Below are positions 7,578 to 15,795 of a DNA stretch of 31,145 nucleotides, in pieces (the first letter of the stretch is position 1; each line of letters starts with the position of its first letter). The DNA lies in assembly GCA_964650695.1 (NCBI GenBank), contig CAZYVA010000012.1:1-31145 (forward strand). The letters are read 5' to 3'. Source of the DNA: CAZYVA01 sp964650695. GTDB lineage: Bacteria; Bacillota; Clostridia; Lachnospirales; Lachnospiraceae. The position numbers were made by a program, and so were the translations under genes. Under the pieces are notes generated by a model, which worked only from the letters and a program-made list of their open reading frames with translations, was not told the DNA's origin and made no database searches.

Positions 7578-8580
7578 GGTGCAGAAATATATACTTTTAT
7601 TTGCGGGGCTTTTTGTTCTCGTATTCTTGTTTTTTTTTCTCAATATTGTCATTGGGAGCGTAACTGTACCGATAAAGAAGGCGCTGGCAATCCTGGCAGG
7701 GGAAAAGATAGACCAGACGTTTGCAAATATCATCTGGCAGATCCGTTTTCCAAGAGCCCTGGCAGCCGTGATACTGGGAGGGGCGCTGGCGTTGTCCGGG
7801 TATCTGCTGCAGACTTTTTTCCATAACCCGATTGCCGGGCCTTTTGTGTTAGGGATTTCTTCCGGCGCGAAACTTGTGGTGGCGCTTACGATGGTCTATT
7901 TTCTGGGAAATGGGATGAGGCTCGGCTCTGTTTTACTGATATTGGCAGCTTTCCTGGGTGCGATGCTTTCCATGGGGTTCGTGCTGGCGGTATCCCAGAG
8001 GCTAAGACGCCCGGAAATGCTGGTGGTCAGTGGGATCATGATAGGCTATATCTGTTCAGCGGTCACGGATCTGGTAGTTGCATTTGCCGATGATTCGGAT
8101 ATTGTAAACTTGCATAATTGGTCAATGGGGAGTTTTTCTGGCATTGCGTGGAGCCATGTAGAGGTGATGGCGGTTACGGTGTTTGCGGCATCCGGGCTGG
8201 TATTCCTGATGTCGAAGCCGCTTGCGGCGTACCAGCTTGGCGAGGCGTATGCACAGAGCCTGGGGGTCAATCTCCGGATGTTCCGTGTTTCGCTGGTGGT
8301 GCTGTCCGGCATTCTTTCCGCTTGCGTGACGGCTTTTGCAGGGCCGGTTTCTTTTGTGGGTATTGCGGTTCCGCAGATCATCCGGCGGTTGTTTGGCACG
8401 GCGAAGCCGATGGTCCTGATCCCGGCATGTTTTCTTGGAGGGGCGTTCTGGTGCCTGTTGTGCGATTTGATTGCGCGTACTGTTTTTGCGCCGACGGAAC
8501 TTTCCATCAGTACGGTGACGGCGATTTTCGGCGTGCCGGTAGTGATTTCTGTAATGTTGAAGCGAAAAAGAGATGATTGA
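7543..8580 (+). CDS. btuC: BtuC/FecCD-type ABC permease
   Basis: Membrane permease of the B12/siderophore ABC importer family, about 345 residues from the ATG at 7543. That start has AGAGG nine bases upstream and overlaps btuF by 35 bases; a TTG at 7570 is an alternative. Multiple hydrophobic segments are visible from the N-terminus (KYILLFAGLFVLVFLFFFLNI) onward. Family motifs include RFPRALAAVILGGALALSGYLLQ, FHNPIAGPFVLGISSGAKL, and FAGPVSFVGIAVPQIIRRLFG, the region that contacts the ATPase. It pairs with the neighbouring BtuF- and BtuD-like proteins to make one importer. No second permease gene is present, consistent with a homodimer. Confidence 0.9.
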   Translation: MRHSGFYSGLNKVQKYILLFAGLFVLVFLFFFLNIVIGSVTVPIKKALAILAGEKIDQTFANIIWQIRFPRALAAVILGGALALSGYLLQTFFHNPIAGPFVLGISSGAKLVVALTMVYFLGNGMRLGSVLLILAAFLGAMLSMGFVLAVSQRLRRPEMLVVSGIMIGYICSAVTDLVVAFADDSDIVNLHNWSMGSFSGIAWSHVEVMAVTVFAASGLVFLMSKPLAAYQLGEAYAQSLGVNLRMFRVSLVVLSGILSACVTAFAGPVSFVGIAVPQIIRRLFGTAKPMVLIPACFLGGAFWCLLCDLIARTVFAPTELSISTVTAIFGVPVVISVMLKRKRDD

Positions 8581-9754
8581 GATGCAGGAATTTCTTTTTT
8601 CCATAAAAAAAATGACAGTCGGGTATGATAAGATCCCTTTGATTAAAGACATTGAGATAGGGCTTAGGCAAGGAGAGATCCTGACTTTGATTGGGCCGAA
8701 CGGTGCGGGGAAATCAACGATATTAAAAAGCATTACCGGACAGCTTGCTTTGATTGCGGGTACGGTTTTGCTGGAGGATATCCATCTGGACGGGCTTTCA
8801 GAAAGGGAACGCGCGAAAAAAATGTCCGTTGTGCTGACGCAAAGCATCCGCCCGGAAGGGATGACCTGTGAGGATATTGTCTGTATGGGACGGTATCCGT
8901 ATACCGGGCGGTTGGGGATCCTGTCGGAAGAAGACCGTAGGGTGGTCCGTGAGACAATGGATTTGGTCCATATTGCGGAATTGGCGGAAAGGCAGTTTGA
9001 GACGTTGAGCGACGGGCAGCGGCAGCGCGTCATGCTTGCGAAAGCAATCGCCCAGGAACCGGAAGTTCTTGTGCTGGACGAACCTACATCCTTTCTGGAT
9101 ATCCGGTATAAGATTGAATTTTTGTCTATCCTTCAGCAGATGGCAAGAGAGAAAAAGCTGACGGTGCTGATGTCCTTGCACGAACTGGATATGGCAGCGC
9201 GGATTTCGGATAAAATCCTTTGCGTCAAAGGAGAATATGTGGAAAAGTTTGGGACGCCGGAAGAGATTTTCAGGCCGGGGTACATCGAAAAGCTGTATGG
9301 GATTGCAGCGGGTGTTTTTGATGAGAGTTCCGGCAGTGCGGAGCTTCCAGCCATCAAAGGGGATCCGGAGGTATTTGTAATAGCGGGGAATGGGAGTGGC
9401 GCCTCCCTATATCGAAGGCTCCAGAGAAGCAGGATCCCGTTTGCAACGGGGATCTTGTGGGAGAATGATAAAGATGCATCCGTGGCAGCGGCGCTTGCGG
9501 TGAAGGTTATCAAAGAAAGGGCGTTTTATCCCATCCGTGGGGAAACGATAGAGGCGGCAAAGCAGGAGATGGACCGTTGCAGGCTTACGGCCTGCACGCT
9601 GGATGATTTTGGCGGATGGAACCAGGGGAACGAAGCGCTGATGCTTTACGCAAAAGCCCAAGGGAAACTTGTCTGCGGGAAGGAAGCCTGGAAAATCTTT
9701 TCCGGCCAGCCCCAGGGTGAGGCATGGAGAGGCAGCAGGCCAGCCTCCGGGTGA
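8573..9754 (+). CDS. btuD: BtuD-like ABC transporter ATPase with extra C-terminal domain
   Basis: ATP-binding subunit of the B12/siderophore-type importer. Walker A GPNGAGKST (41-49), signature LSDGQ (145-149), Walker B VLVLDE (165-170) and the H-loop His203 are all present, so it should be active. The ABC domain ends near 245. Residues about 264-370 form an additional domain that starts EVFVIAGNGSGASLYRRL and continues through FATGILWENDKD; I recall a similar C-terminal extension in some archaeal and clostridial B12/iron ATPases, where it is uncharacterised. The 393-residue length against about 260 for a plain ATPase reflects this. The start overlaps the end of btuC by eight bases; an ATG at 8582 is an alternative. 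Confidence 0.88.
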   Translation: MIEMQEFLFSIKKMTVGYDKIPLIKDIEIGLRQGEILTLIGPNGAGKSTILKSITGQLALIAGTVLLEDIHLDGLSERERAKKMSVVLTQSIRPEGMTCEDIVCMGRYPYTGRLGILSEEDRRVVRETMDLVHIAELAERQFETLSDGQRQRVMLAKAIAQEPEVLVLDEPTSFLDIRYKIEFLSILQQMAREKKLTVLMSLHELDMAARISDKILCVKGEYVEKFGTPEEIFRPGYIEKLYGIAAGVFDESSGSAELPAIKGDPEVFVIAGNGSGASLYRRLQRSRIPFATGILWENDKDASVAAALAVKVIKERAFYPIRGETIEAAKQEMDRCRLTACTLDDFGGWNQGNEALMLYAKAQGKLVCGKEAWKIFSGQPQGEAWRGSRPASG

Positions 9755-9784
9755 CAAAGGAGGCGTGGTGGGAAAGAGGAAATC

Positions 9785-11248
9785 ATGGCAAAAGTAATTA
9801 TGGTGCAAGGAACCATGTCCAATGTCGGAAAGAGCCTTCTGTGCGCAGGGCTGTGCCGCATTTTCACGCAGGATGGATATCGGGTGTCGCCTTTTAAATC
9901 CCAGAATATGGCGCTCAATTCCTTTATCACGGAGGAGGGGCTTGAGATGGGAAGGGCGCAGGTGATGCAGGCGGAGGCGGCCAAAAGAAAGCCGCTCATA
10001 TGCATGAATCCGATCCTCTTGAAACCAACGACGGATATGGGTTCCCAGGTGATTGTCAATGGAGAGGTCCTGGGAAATTTGTCCGCCAGGGAGTATTTTT
10101 CTTATAAGACAGAATTGATCCCGGAGATCAAAAAAGCGTTCCGGAAGCTGGAGGGCATATCAGACATTATTGTCATTGAAGGCGCAGGAAGCCCGGCGGA
10201 AATCAACCTGAAAGAAAACGATATTGTGAATATGGGTCTGGCCAGGCTTGTGGATGCGCCAGTACTCTTAGCGGGGGATATTGACAGGGGAGGCGTGTTC
10301 GCACAGCTTTTGGGGACGCTTATGTTGCTCACAAAGGAGGAGCGGAAGCGGGTCAAAGGGCTGGTGATCAATAAATTCCGTGGGGACCGGTCGATTCTGG
10401 ATCCAGGGATCGCAATGCTGGAGGAAAAAGGGGGGACACCGGTTGTTGGCGTTGTGCCTTATATGCGGATTGCCCTGGAAGACGAGGATAGCCTGACCTC
10501 CCGGTTCGGAGAAAAGGATAAGGGACGGATTGATATAGCAGTGATACGATATCCGAGAATTTCCAATTTTACGGATTTTGATGTTTTTGAGCAGAATGCG
10601 GACGTGTCGGTACGGTACGTATCTTCGCTTTTGGAACTTGGCAGCCCGGATCTGATCTTCCTTCCCGGCAGCAAGAATACGATGGGCGACTTAAAATGGA
10701 TGCGGGCAAACGGGCTGGAAGCGGCGGTCAGGAAGAAAGCAGGAGAAACGCCAATTTTTGGTATCTGCGGCGGATACCAGATGCTGGGCGGTGCGATTTC
10801 GGATCCTTACGGCGTGGAAGAGGGCGGGATGCTCCGGGGGATGGGGCTTCTTCCTATAGAAACGAGTCTGGGGAAGAAAAAAAACCGTATGCAGAAACGG
10901 GTTCTGCTGGGAGAGATAGAAGGCGTATTTTCCTGCCTGGGTGGGAAAGAAGTGTCCGGGTATGAAATCCATATGGGGGATACAGTTTTATCGGACGGCG
11001 GGGACGGAAGAGAGGCGGCCGTTTGCTTTTGCGGCAACGTGTACGGGACTTACCTGCATGGCATATTTGATGCGGAAGGGATCGCCCCGGCTATCGTGAA
11101 AGCCCTGGCAAAACGGAAAGGACTTTTTTGCGATACGGGAGGGATGCTGCCGTATGCACAGTTTAAAGAGACACAGTACGAGAAGCTGGCCCAGACCCTT
11201 CGGGAGCATCTGGATATGCGCTTTGTTTATCAGACACTCAACGGCTAG
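9785..11248 (+). CDS. cbiP: Cobyric acid synthase
   Basis: Amidates the b, d, e and g side chains of adenosylcobyrinic acid a,c-diamide using glutamine and ATP. The 487 residues match the family. The N-terminal part is a dethiobiotin-synthetase-like P-loop domain (VQGTMSNVGKSLL at 8-20; KSQNMALNSF at 38-47). The C-terminal class I amidotransferase domain has the nucleophile Cys328 in FGICGGYQMLGG and His425 in YGTYLHGIF. It starts 30 bases after btuD. cobT follows. Also called CobQ in the aerobic nomenclature; identification is firm. Confidence 0.97.
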   Translation: MAKVIMVQGTMSNVGKSLLCAGLCRIFTQDGYRVSPFKSQNMALNSFITEEGLEMGRAQVMQAEAAKRKPLICMNPILLKPTTDMGSQVIVNGEVLGNLSAREYFSYKTELIPEIKKAFRKLEGISDIIVIEGAGSPAEINLKENDIVNMGLARLVDAPVLLAGDIDRGGVFAQLLGTLMLLTKEERKRVKGLVINKFRGDRSILDPGIAMLEEKGGTPVVGVVPYMRIALEDEDSLTSRFGEKDKGRIDIAVIRYPRISNFTDFDVFEQNADVSVRYVSSLLELGSPDLIFLPGSKNTMGDLKWMRANGLEAAVRKKAGETPIFGICGGYQMLGGAISDPYGVEEGGMLRGMGLLPIETSLGKKKNRMQKRVLLGEIEGVFSCLGGKEVSGYEIHMGDTVLSDGGDGREAAVCFCGNVYGTYLHGIFDAEGIAPAIVKALAKRKGLFCDTGGMLPYAQFKETQYEKLAQTLREHLDMRFVYQTLNG

Positions 11249-11323
11249 ACTCTGCTGATTTAGGCAAGTAAGATGTTTACGGAGTTTCCAGCGGAGCATT
11301 CATTTGTGGAAAAGGATGAGAAG

Positions 11324-12409
11324 ATGACAAGAGAGGAATTTGATGCTTTGAAAATCAATCGGCCGTCGGAGGAAATTTACCAGCGGATCAGACAGGAATG
11401 GGATAATAAGGCGAAGCCTTTGGACGGGCTGGGGAGATTTGAGGATCTGACGGCAAGGATAGGGGCGATCCTTGGCTCTGCGCAGTTTGATATCCGGAAA
11501 AAAGTGGTTGTGGTGATGTGTGCGGATCACGGGATCGTAGAGGAAAAGGTCACACAGACCGGGCAGGAGGTGACGGCCACAGTTGCAGCTTTTATGGGGA
11601 AAAACCAAAGCTCGGTCGGAAAAATGGCGGCCAGCATTGGTGCGGATGTGATTCCGGTGGATGTCGGGATAAACCATCAAGGACCCATAGAGGGTGTGGT
11701 TGACAGAAAAATTGCGTTTGGCACAAAAAATTTCTGTAAAGCGCCGGCGATGACGGAGGAAGAGACGCTTGCAGCCATCCAGGCAGGTATAGAGATGGCA
11801 GCGTATTGTAAAAGGAAGGGCTATTGTCTGGCTGCCTCCGGGGAGATGGGGATAGGAAATACGTCGGCGGGGAGCGCCCTGACGGCTGCTTTGACAGGAA
11901 GCAGGGCGGCGGAAGTCACCGGGCGGGGCGCAGGATTGAGTGATGAAAGGCTTGCCCGGAAACGGCAGGTGATAGAGAAAGCCTTGCAAATGCACCAATT
12001 AAGGCCAGATGAGCCTTTGCGCATCCTGTCAACGGTAGGCGGGCTGGATATCGCGGGGATGGCGGGGTTCTTTATCGGCGGTGCGCTCAGCCATCTCCCG
12101 GTCGTGATCGATGGGGTCATCAGCGCGGCGGCGGCGCTGGCGGCAGAGCGGCTAAAGCCAGGGGTCAGGGAGTATCTGATCCCTTCACATATGAGCAAGG
12201 AACCGGCGGCAAAGATCTTGCTCCAGGAGCTGGAGCTTTGCCCGGTGATCGATGCTTCCCTTGCGCTGGGGGAAGGAACCGGGGCGGTGATGATGTTTGC
12301 GCTGCTGGATATGGCGATGGCGCTTTTTGAGGGAGAGGCGACATTTTCAGATATGCAGATGGAAAAATACCAGAGATATGAAGATCGCGCGGGGAAACCG
12401 CTATGGTAA
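11324..12409 (+). CDS. cobT: Nicotinate-nucleotide--dimethylbenzimidazole phosphoribosyltransferase
   Basis: Activates the lower-ligand base to its alpha-riboside phosphate for nucleotide loop assembly. The ATG at 11324 (AAAGG eight bases upstream) gives 361 residues. An upstream ATG at 11273 would add 17 residues without a matching site. Conserved segments are DNKAKPLDGLGRFEDL, VVMCADHGIV, SGEMGIGNTS and GRGAGLSDE. Glu317 in LGEGTGAVMM falls exactly at the number of the catalytic Glu of the Salmonella enzyme. The gene overlaps cobU by seven bases. Confidence 0.97.
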   Translation: MTREEFDALKINRPSEEIYQRIRQEWDNKAKPLDGLGRFEDLTARIGAILGSAQFDIRKKVVVVMCADHGIVEEKVTQTGQEVTATVAAFMGKNQSSVGKMAASIGADVIPVDVGINHQGPIEGVVDRKIAFGTKNFCKAPAMTEEETLAAIQAGIEMAAYCKRKGYCLAASGEMGIGNTSAGSALTAALTGSRAAEVTGRGAGLSDERLARKRQVIEKALQMHQLRPDEPLRILSTVGGLDIAGMAGFFIGGALSHLPVVIDGVISAAAALAAERLKPGVREYLIPSHMSKEPAAKILLQELELCPVIDASLALGEGTGAVMMFALLDMAMALFEGEATFSDMQMEKYQRYEDRAGKPLW

Positions 12410-12945
12410 TACTGGTGATTGGCGGGAGCGGAAGTGGGAAGTCGGCTTACGCGGAGCAGCTTATATCGGAGATGGCCGATGTATGCTGTAAATATTACCT
12501 TGCCACTATGAAAGTCTATGATGACGAGGGGGAGAGAAAGGTAGAGCGCCATAGGAGGCTTCGCCAGGGGAAAGGGTTTTTGACAGTGGAGCAGCCAGTG
12601 GATATCGGCGGGGCGGCAGAAAGGATCCAGGAGGGTTCCGCCGTATTGGTGGAGTGTATTTCCAATCTGGCGGCGAATGAAATGTTTGGGGAAAGCACAA
12701 GGGGTGCGGAAGAAGTGGCGGGGAAAATTGTAGGGGGCATACGCTGCCTTTCAAAGAAAGCGAAATGTCTGGTGATTGTGACGAACAACGTGTTTGAGGA
12801 TGGGACCCAATATGACGATGGAACAAGGGAATATTTAAAAAGCCTGGCAAAAATCAACCGGATGCTTGTGGAAATTGCGGATGAAGCTGTGGAGGTCGTT
12901 GTGGGGATACCGCTGGCTGTGAAAGGGGAGAAGGACGTGAGATGA
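12403..12945 (+). CDS. cobU: CobU-like adenosylcobinamide kinase/guanylyltransferase
   Basis: CobU phosphorylates adenosylcobinamide and transfers GMP to make AdoCbi-GDP. This 180-residue protein has the family P-loop GGSGSGKS (7-14) and an RHRRLR motif with His50, equivalent to the guanylylated His of CobU. VECISNLAANEMF corresponds to the usual Walker B region, where LVDCLTxW is typical. The later NEVGxGIVP motif is replaced by TNNVFEDGTQYDD, so part of the usual active-site surround is changed. A second, short CobU-like gene at 13730 retains exactly that motif. Overlaps: 7 bases with cobT, 4 bases (ATGA) with cobS. Family assignment is firm; full bifunctional activity is uncertain. Confidence 0.85.
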   Translation: MVILVIGGSGSGKSAYAEQLISEMADVCCKYYLATMKVYDDEGERKVERHRRLRQGKGFLTVEQPVDIGGAAERIQEGSAVLVECISNLAANEMFGESTRGAEEVAGKIVGGIRCLSKKAKCLVIVTNNVFEDGTQYDDGTREYLKSLAKINRMLVEIADEAVEVVVGIPLAVKGEKDVR

Positions 12946-13703
12946 ATGTCATAAAATCTTTCTTCATTGCTTTTTCCATGTATTCGAAAGTCCCGGTCCC
13001 CCAATTTGGGTGGAAGCAGGAAAACATGAAGTACGTGCTGTGCTTTTTCCCGTGTGTCGGGGTGCTGATTGGGTTTTTCATGGCTGGCTGGCACTGGCTA
13101 TGCGAGGCATGCCACGTAGGAGATACGGCGTATATTCTGGCAGGCGCGGCAATCCCGGCCTTAGTGACGGGGGGGATCCATATAGATGGGTTCATGGATA
13201 CGATGGATGCGCTTCATTCCTATGGGGACAGGGAGAAAAAACTGGCGATATTGAAGGATCCCCATATAGGGTCGTTTTCCGTAGTGATGCTGCTTTTGTA
13301 TTACATGGTTTATGTGGCGGCATTTTCCGAAATAAGGGACTGGGATACGCTCATCGCGGTAGGGATAGGGTTTGTGTTATCCAGGATATGGAGCGCAATA
13401 GGCGTAACCGTATTCTGCCCCGCAAAAACAGAGGGGATGGTACGGATGCTTGTGGACAGCGCAGAAAAGAAACGGGTATTATGTTTCCTGCTGGCAGAGA
13501 TGGCTGTGTGTGTGGCAGGGATTTTGAAGGCTTCTGCCCATGCAGCTCTTCCTATACTGGTGGGGACGCTTTTGTGTTTTGTGTATTACCGGCATCTCTG
13601 TTATAAGGAATTTGGAGGGGTTACCGGCGATACGTCAGGTTTTTTCCTCCTGGTTTGTGAAATGGTTATTGTAGCGGCGGCGGCTTTGTCGGTCCATCTG
13701 TGA
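12942..13703 (+). CDS. cobS: Cobalamin synthase (adenosylcobinamide-GDP ribazoletransferase)
   Basis: Integral membrane enzyme joining AdoCbi-GDP and alpha-ribazole (phosphate) to complete the nucleotide loop. The 253 residues are of normal length. The hallmark acidic motif GGIHIDGFMDTMDALHS lies at 77-93, and the N-terminus FSMYSKVPVP resembles other CobS proteins. Several membrane segments follow, and the GGVTGDTSG segment near the C-terminus is conserved. The ATGA overlap with cobU implies translational coupling. Confidence 0.95.
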   Translation: MNVIKSFFIAFSMYSKVPVPQFGWKQENMKYVLCFFPCVGVLIGFFMAGWHWLCEACHVGDTAYILAGAAIPALVTGGIHIDGFMDTMDALHSYGDREKKLAILKDPHIGSFSVVMLLLYYMVYVAAFSEIRDWDTLIAVGIGFVLSRIWSAIGVTVFCPAKTEGMVRMLVDSAEKKRVLCFLLAEMAVCVAGILKASAHAALPILVGTLLCFVYYRHLCYKEFGGVTGDTSGFFLLVCEMVIVAAAALSVHL

Positions 13704-13729
13704 CAACAGTACAGGCATGGGAGATCGTT

Positions 13730-14119
13730 ATGGAGCTTTATATTGGCGGATATGCGCAAGGGAAACTGGATTATGTATTACAGTCGCACCAGGGATGGCC
13801 TCTGGAAGTGGCAAAAGACCCGGCGGCCGTAAAAGCAGGACCGGAAAATGAGGGGAAAATATTTGTTTTTTGTGATTTTCATTTGTGGGTGAGGCGTTTG
13901 CTGGAAAAAGGAGGGGAGCCGGAGAAAGAGTTGGAACTGTTTTTAGAAAAAAATCCGGACTGTATCATTATCAGTGACGAAGTGGGGAATGGCATTGTGC
14001 CGTTGAGGCAAATGGACCGGGAATACCGGGAGAGGCTGGGGCGTATCCTTGTTTCTTTGGCGCAAAGGGCGGAAAGGGTAGAACGCGTGATATGCGGGAT
14101 TGGGCAGAGGATCAAGTAG
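13730..14119 (+). CDS. Short second CobU-like protein
   Basis: A 129-residue protein related to CobU. The ATG at 13730 has GGGAG six bases upstream and starts MELYIGGYAQGKLDYV; a GTG at 13700 overlapping the cobS stop is possible. The P-loop is modified (GGYAQGK followed by Leu instead of Ser/Thr). The RHRxxR motif with the nucleotidylated His is absent. The C-terminal half is well conserved with CobU: ISDEVGNGIVPLRQMDREYRERLGR and a final GIGQRIK. It is therefore about 50 residues shorter than CobU and lacks its middle part. Its place between cobS and cobC and its complementarity to the gene at 12403 suggest a partner role or a degenerate paralogue; biochemical function is unknown. Confidence 0.75.
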   Translation: MELYIGGYAQGKLDYVLQSHQGWPLEVAKDPAAVKAGPENEGKIFVFCDFHLWVRRLLEKGGEPEKELELFLEKNPDCIIISDEVGNGIVPLRQMDREYRERLGRILVSLAQRAERVERVICGIGQRIK

Positions 14120-14754
14120 GGAAGCTGCGTGAAAAGGAAATAAGCCTGACGTTCATCCGGCATGGCTTTACAAAAGAGAACCTGGAAAAAAGGTATCTCG
14201 GGGCGGCGGACACGCCTTTGTCGGAGGAGGGGAAGCAAAGCCTGCGGCAAAAGAGGGGAAAAGGGGGATACCCAATGGCGGGGCGGCTGTTCACCAGTCC
14301 AATGGCCCGCTGTATCCAGACAGCCGGGATCCTTTTCCCAGGGATTGCATACCAGGTCATCCCAGAGTGGACAGAGATAGATTTTGGGTTATTTGAAGGG
14401 AAAAACTACGGGGAATTGAAGGAAACGCCGGAATACCAAGCCTGGCTGCAAAGCGGTGGGACATTGCCGTTTCCAAAGGGCGAGGGCAGGGAAGCCTTTA
14501 TCCGGCGATCGATGCAGGGTTTTAACAGGATGCTTGCCGGCCTGGAGCCATCGGCAGAGCTTTTGGCGGATGGGGAAACCTGGAGGGTGGAAGCGGCTGC
14601 TATCGTCCACGGGGGTACGGTCATGGCGGTGTGCAGCAGCCTGTTTGGCGGAGATTATTTTGATTACCAGGTGGGATGCGGGGAAGGCTATACCTGTGTT
14701 TTCCGATATAGTGGCGGCTGTATAAAATTGCTGGAGTTAAAAAGAATATGTTGA
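14092..14754 (+). CDS. cobC: Alpha-ribazole phosphatase-like histidine phosphatase
   Basis: Histidine phosphatase superfamily protein of 220 residues, likely removing phosphate from alpha-ribazole 5'-phosphate (or cobalamin 5'-phosphate). The catalytic FIRHG motif has His24, and the second catalytic His173 is in AIVHGGT. The TDFGLFEG-like segment (EIDFGLFEGKNYGEL) is typical of phosphoglycerate-mutase-like phosphatases. The start overlaps the preceding gene by 28 bases and its ribosome site is weak, suggesting coupled translation. Context among nucleotide-loop genes supports the CobC role over a generic phosphatase. Confidence 0.82.
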   Translation: MRDWAEDQVGKLREKEISLTFIRHGFTKENLEKRYLGAADTPLSEEGKQSLRQKRGKGGYPMAGRLFTSPMARCIQTAGILFPGIAYQVIPEWTEIDFGLFEGKNYGELKETPEYQAWLQSGGTLPFPKGEGREAFIRRSMQGFNRMLAGLEPSAELLADGETWRVEAAAIVHGGTVMAVCSSLFGGDYFDYQVGCGEGYTCVFRYSGGCIKLLELKRIC

Positions 14755-15707
14755 AGTGCCATACCATTGCTTTTTTTGTTGGATTTATATTGGATTTGCT
14801 GTTTGGGGACCCGCATGGGCTGCCGCACCCGGTCCGCCTGATTGGATGGCTGGTCTTGAAGCTTGAAGGAATGTTGTATAAAGGAAAGTATCTGGCGCTG
14901 AAAGGCGGGATCCTTGCCGTGCTGACCGTGGCCTTGGCGGGCGTGGCCTCATGCGTAGTACTTGCCGGGGCGTACAGCATCCATTGGCTTGCTGGCCTTT
15001 TGGTGGAAAGTCTGATGACGTATCAGATTCTGGCGGTTAAGAGCCTGAAGACAGAAAGCATGAAAGTCTACGAGCGTATCGTGGGCGGCACGCTTCGGGA
15101 GGCGCGGGAAGCGGTTTCTATGATCGTAGGGAGAGATACCGCTTGCCTGGACGAAGCGGGGGTTATAAAAGCAGCGGTGGAAACGGTTGCGGAAAACACC
15201 TCGGACGGTGTGGTTGCGCCTATGCTTTATTTGGCGGCCGGGGGGCCGGTCCTGGGGTTCATGTATAAGGCTGTGAATACGATGGATTCTATGGTTGGGT
15301 ATAAAAATGAACGCTATTTTGATTTTGGAAGGGCGGCGGCGAAACTGGATGACGCAGTGAATTATATACCGTCCAGGGCAGCGGCGTGCCTGATGATTGC
15401 AGCGGCATACTGCGGAGGCAGTGATTTGGACGGGAGAGAAGCGCGCAGGATTTATAAGAGGGACCGCCGGAAACATAAAAGCCCAAATGCGGCGCAGACA
15501 GAATCGGTATGCGCTGGGGCACTGGGGATCCGGCTGGCAGGAGATGCCCGATATTTTGGGAAAGTAGTAAAAAAACCATATATCGGGGACGATACAAGGG
15601 GCGCAGAGGCAGAGGATATCCGGCGTGCGAACCGGCTGATGTATCTGACAGCGGGATTGTGTGAAGGGATTTGTATTTTGATTTTGGTGAATAGCTTGCG
15701 GTTGTGA
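14748..15707 (+). CDS. cbiB: Adenosylcobinamide-phosphate synthase
   Basis: Membrane enzyme that attaches (R)-1-amino-2-propanol O-phosphate (or the free aminopropanol) to adenosylcobyric acid. At 319 residues it has normal length. Family motifs are GFILDLLFGDPHGLPHPVRLIGWL at the N-terminus, then AETVAENTSDGVVAP-like VETVAENTSDGVVAPMLY and NTMDSMVGYKN. Several hydrophobic segments are visible. It overlaps cobC by seven bases and precedes cobD, which makes its substrate. Confidence 0.96.
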   Translation: MLKCHTIAFFVGFILDLLFGDPHGLPHPVRLIGWLVLKLEGMLYKGKYLALKGGILAVLTVALAGVASCVVLAGAYSIHWLAGLLVESLMTYQILAVKSLKTESMKVYERIVGGTLREAREAVSMIVGRDTACLDEAGVIKAAVETVAENTSDGVVAPMLYLAAGGPVLGFMYKAVNTMDSMVGYKNERYFDFGRAAAKLDDAVNYIPSRAAACLMIAAAYCGGSDLDGREARRIYKRDRRKHKSPNAAQTESVCAGALGIRLAGDARYFGKVVKKPYIGDDTRGAEAEDIRRANRLMYLTAGLCEGICILILVNSLRL

Positions 15708-15795
15708 AGAAACCGCTGGAAAAGGATGTATGGGCAGCGAATGATACATTCATCTGCTTAGGGCATCGTTTGGATGGGGGATGGTGGAATGAATC

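Noticed and set aside
8122..9033. 303-codon open frame on the minus strand over btuC and btuD
   Set aside because: Composition is rich in Arg, Ser and Pro with no recognisable motif; it mirrors real genes.
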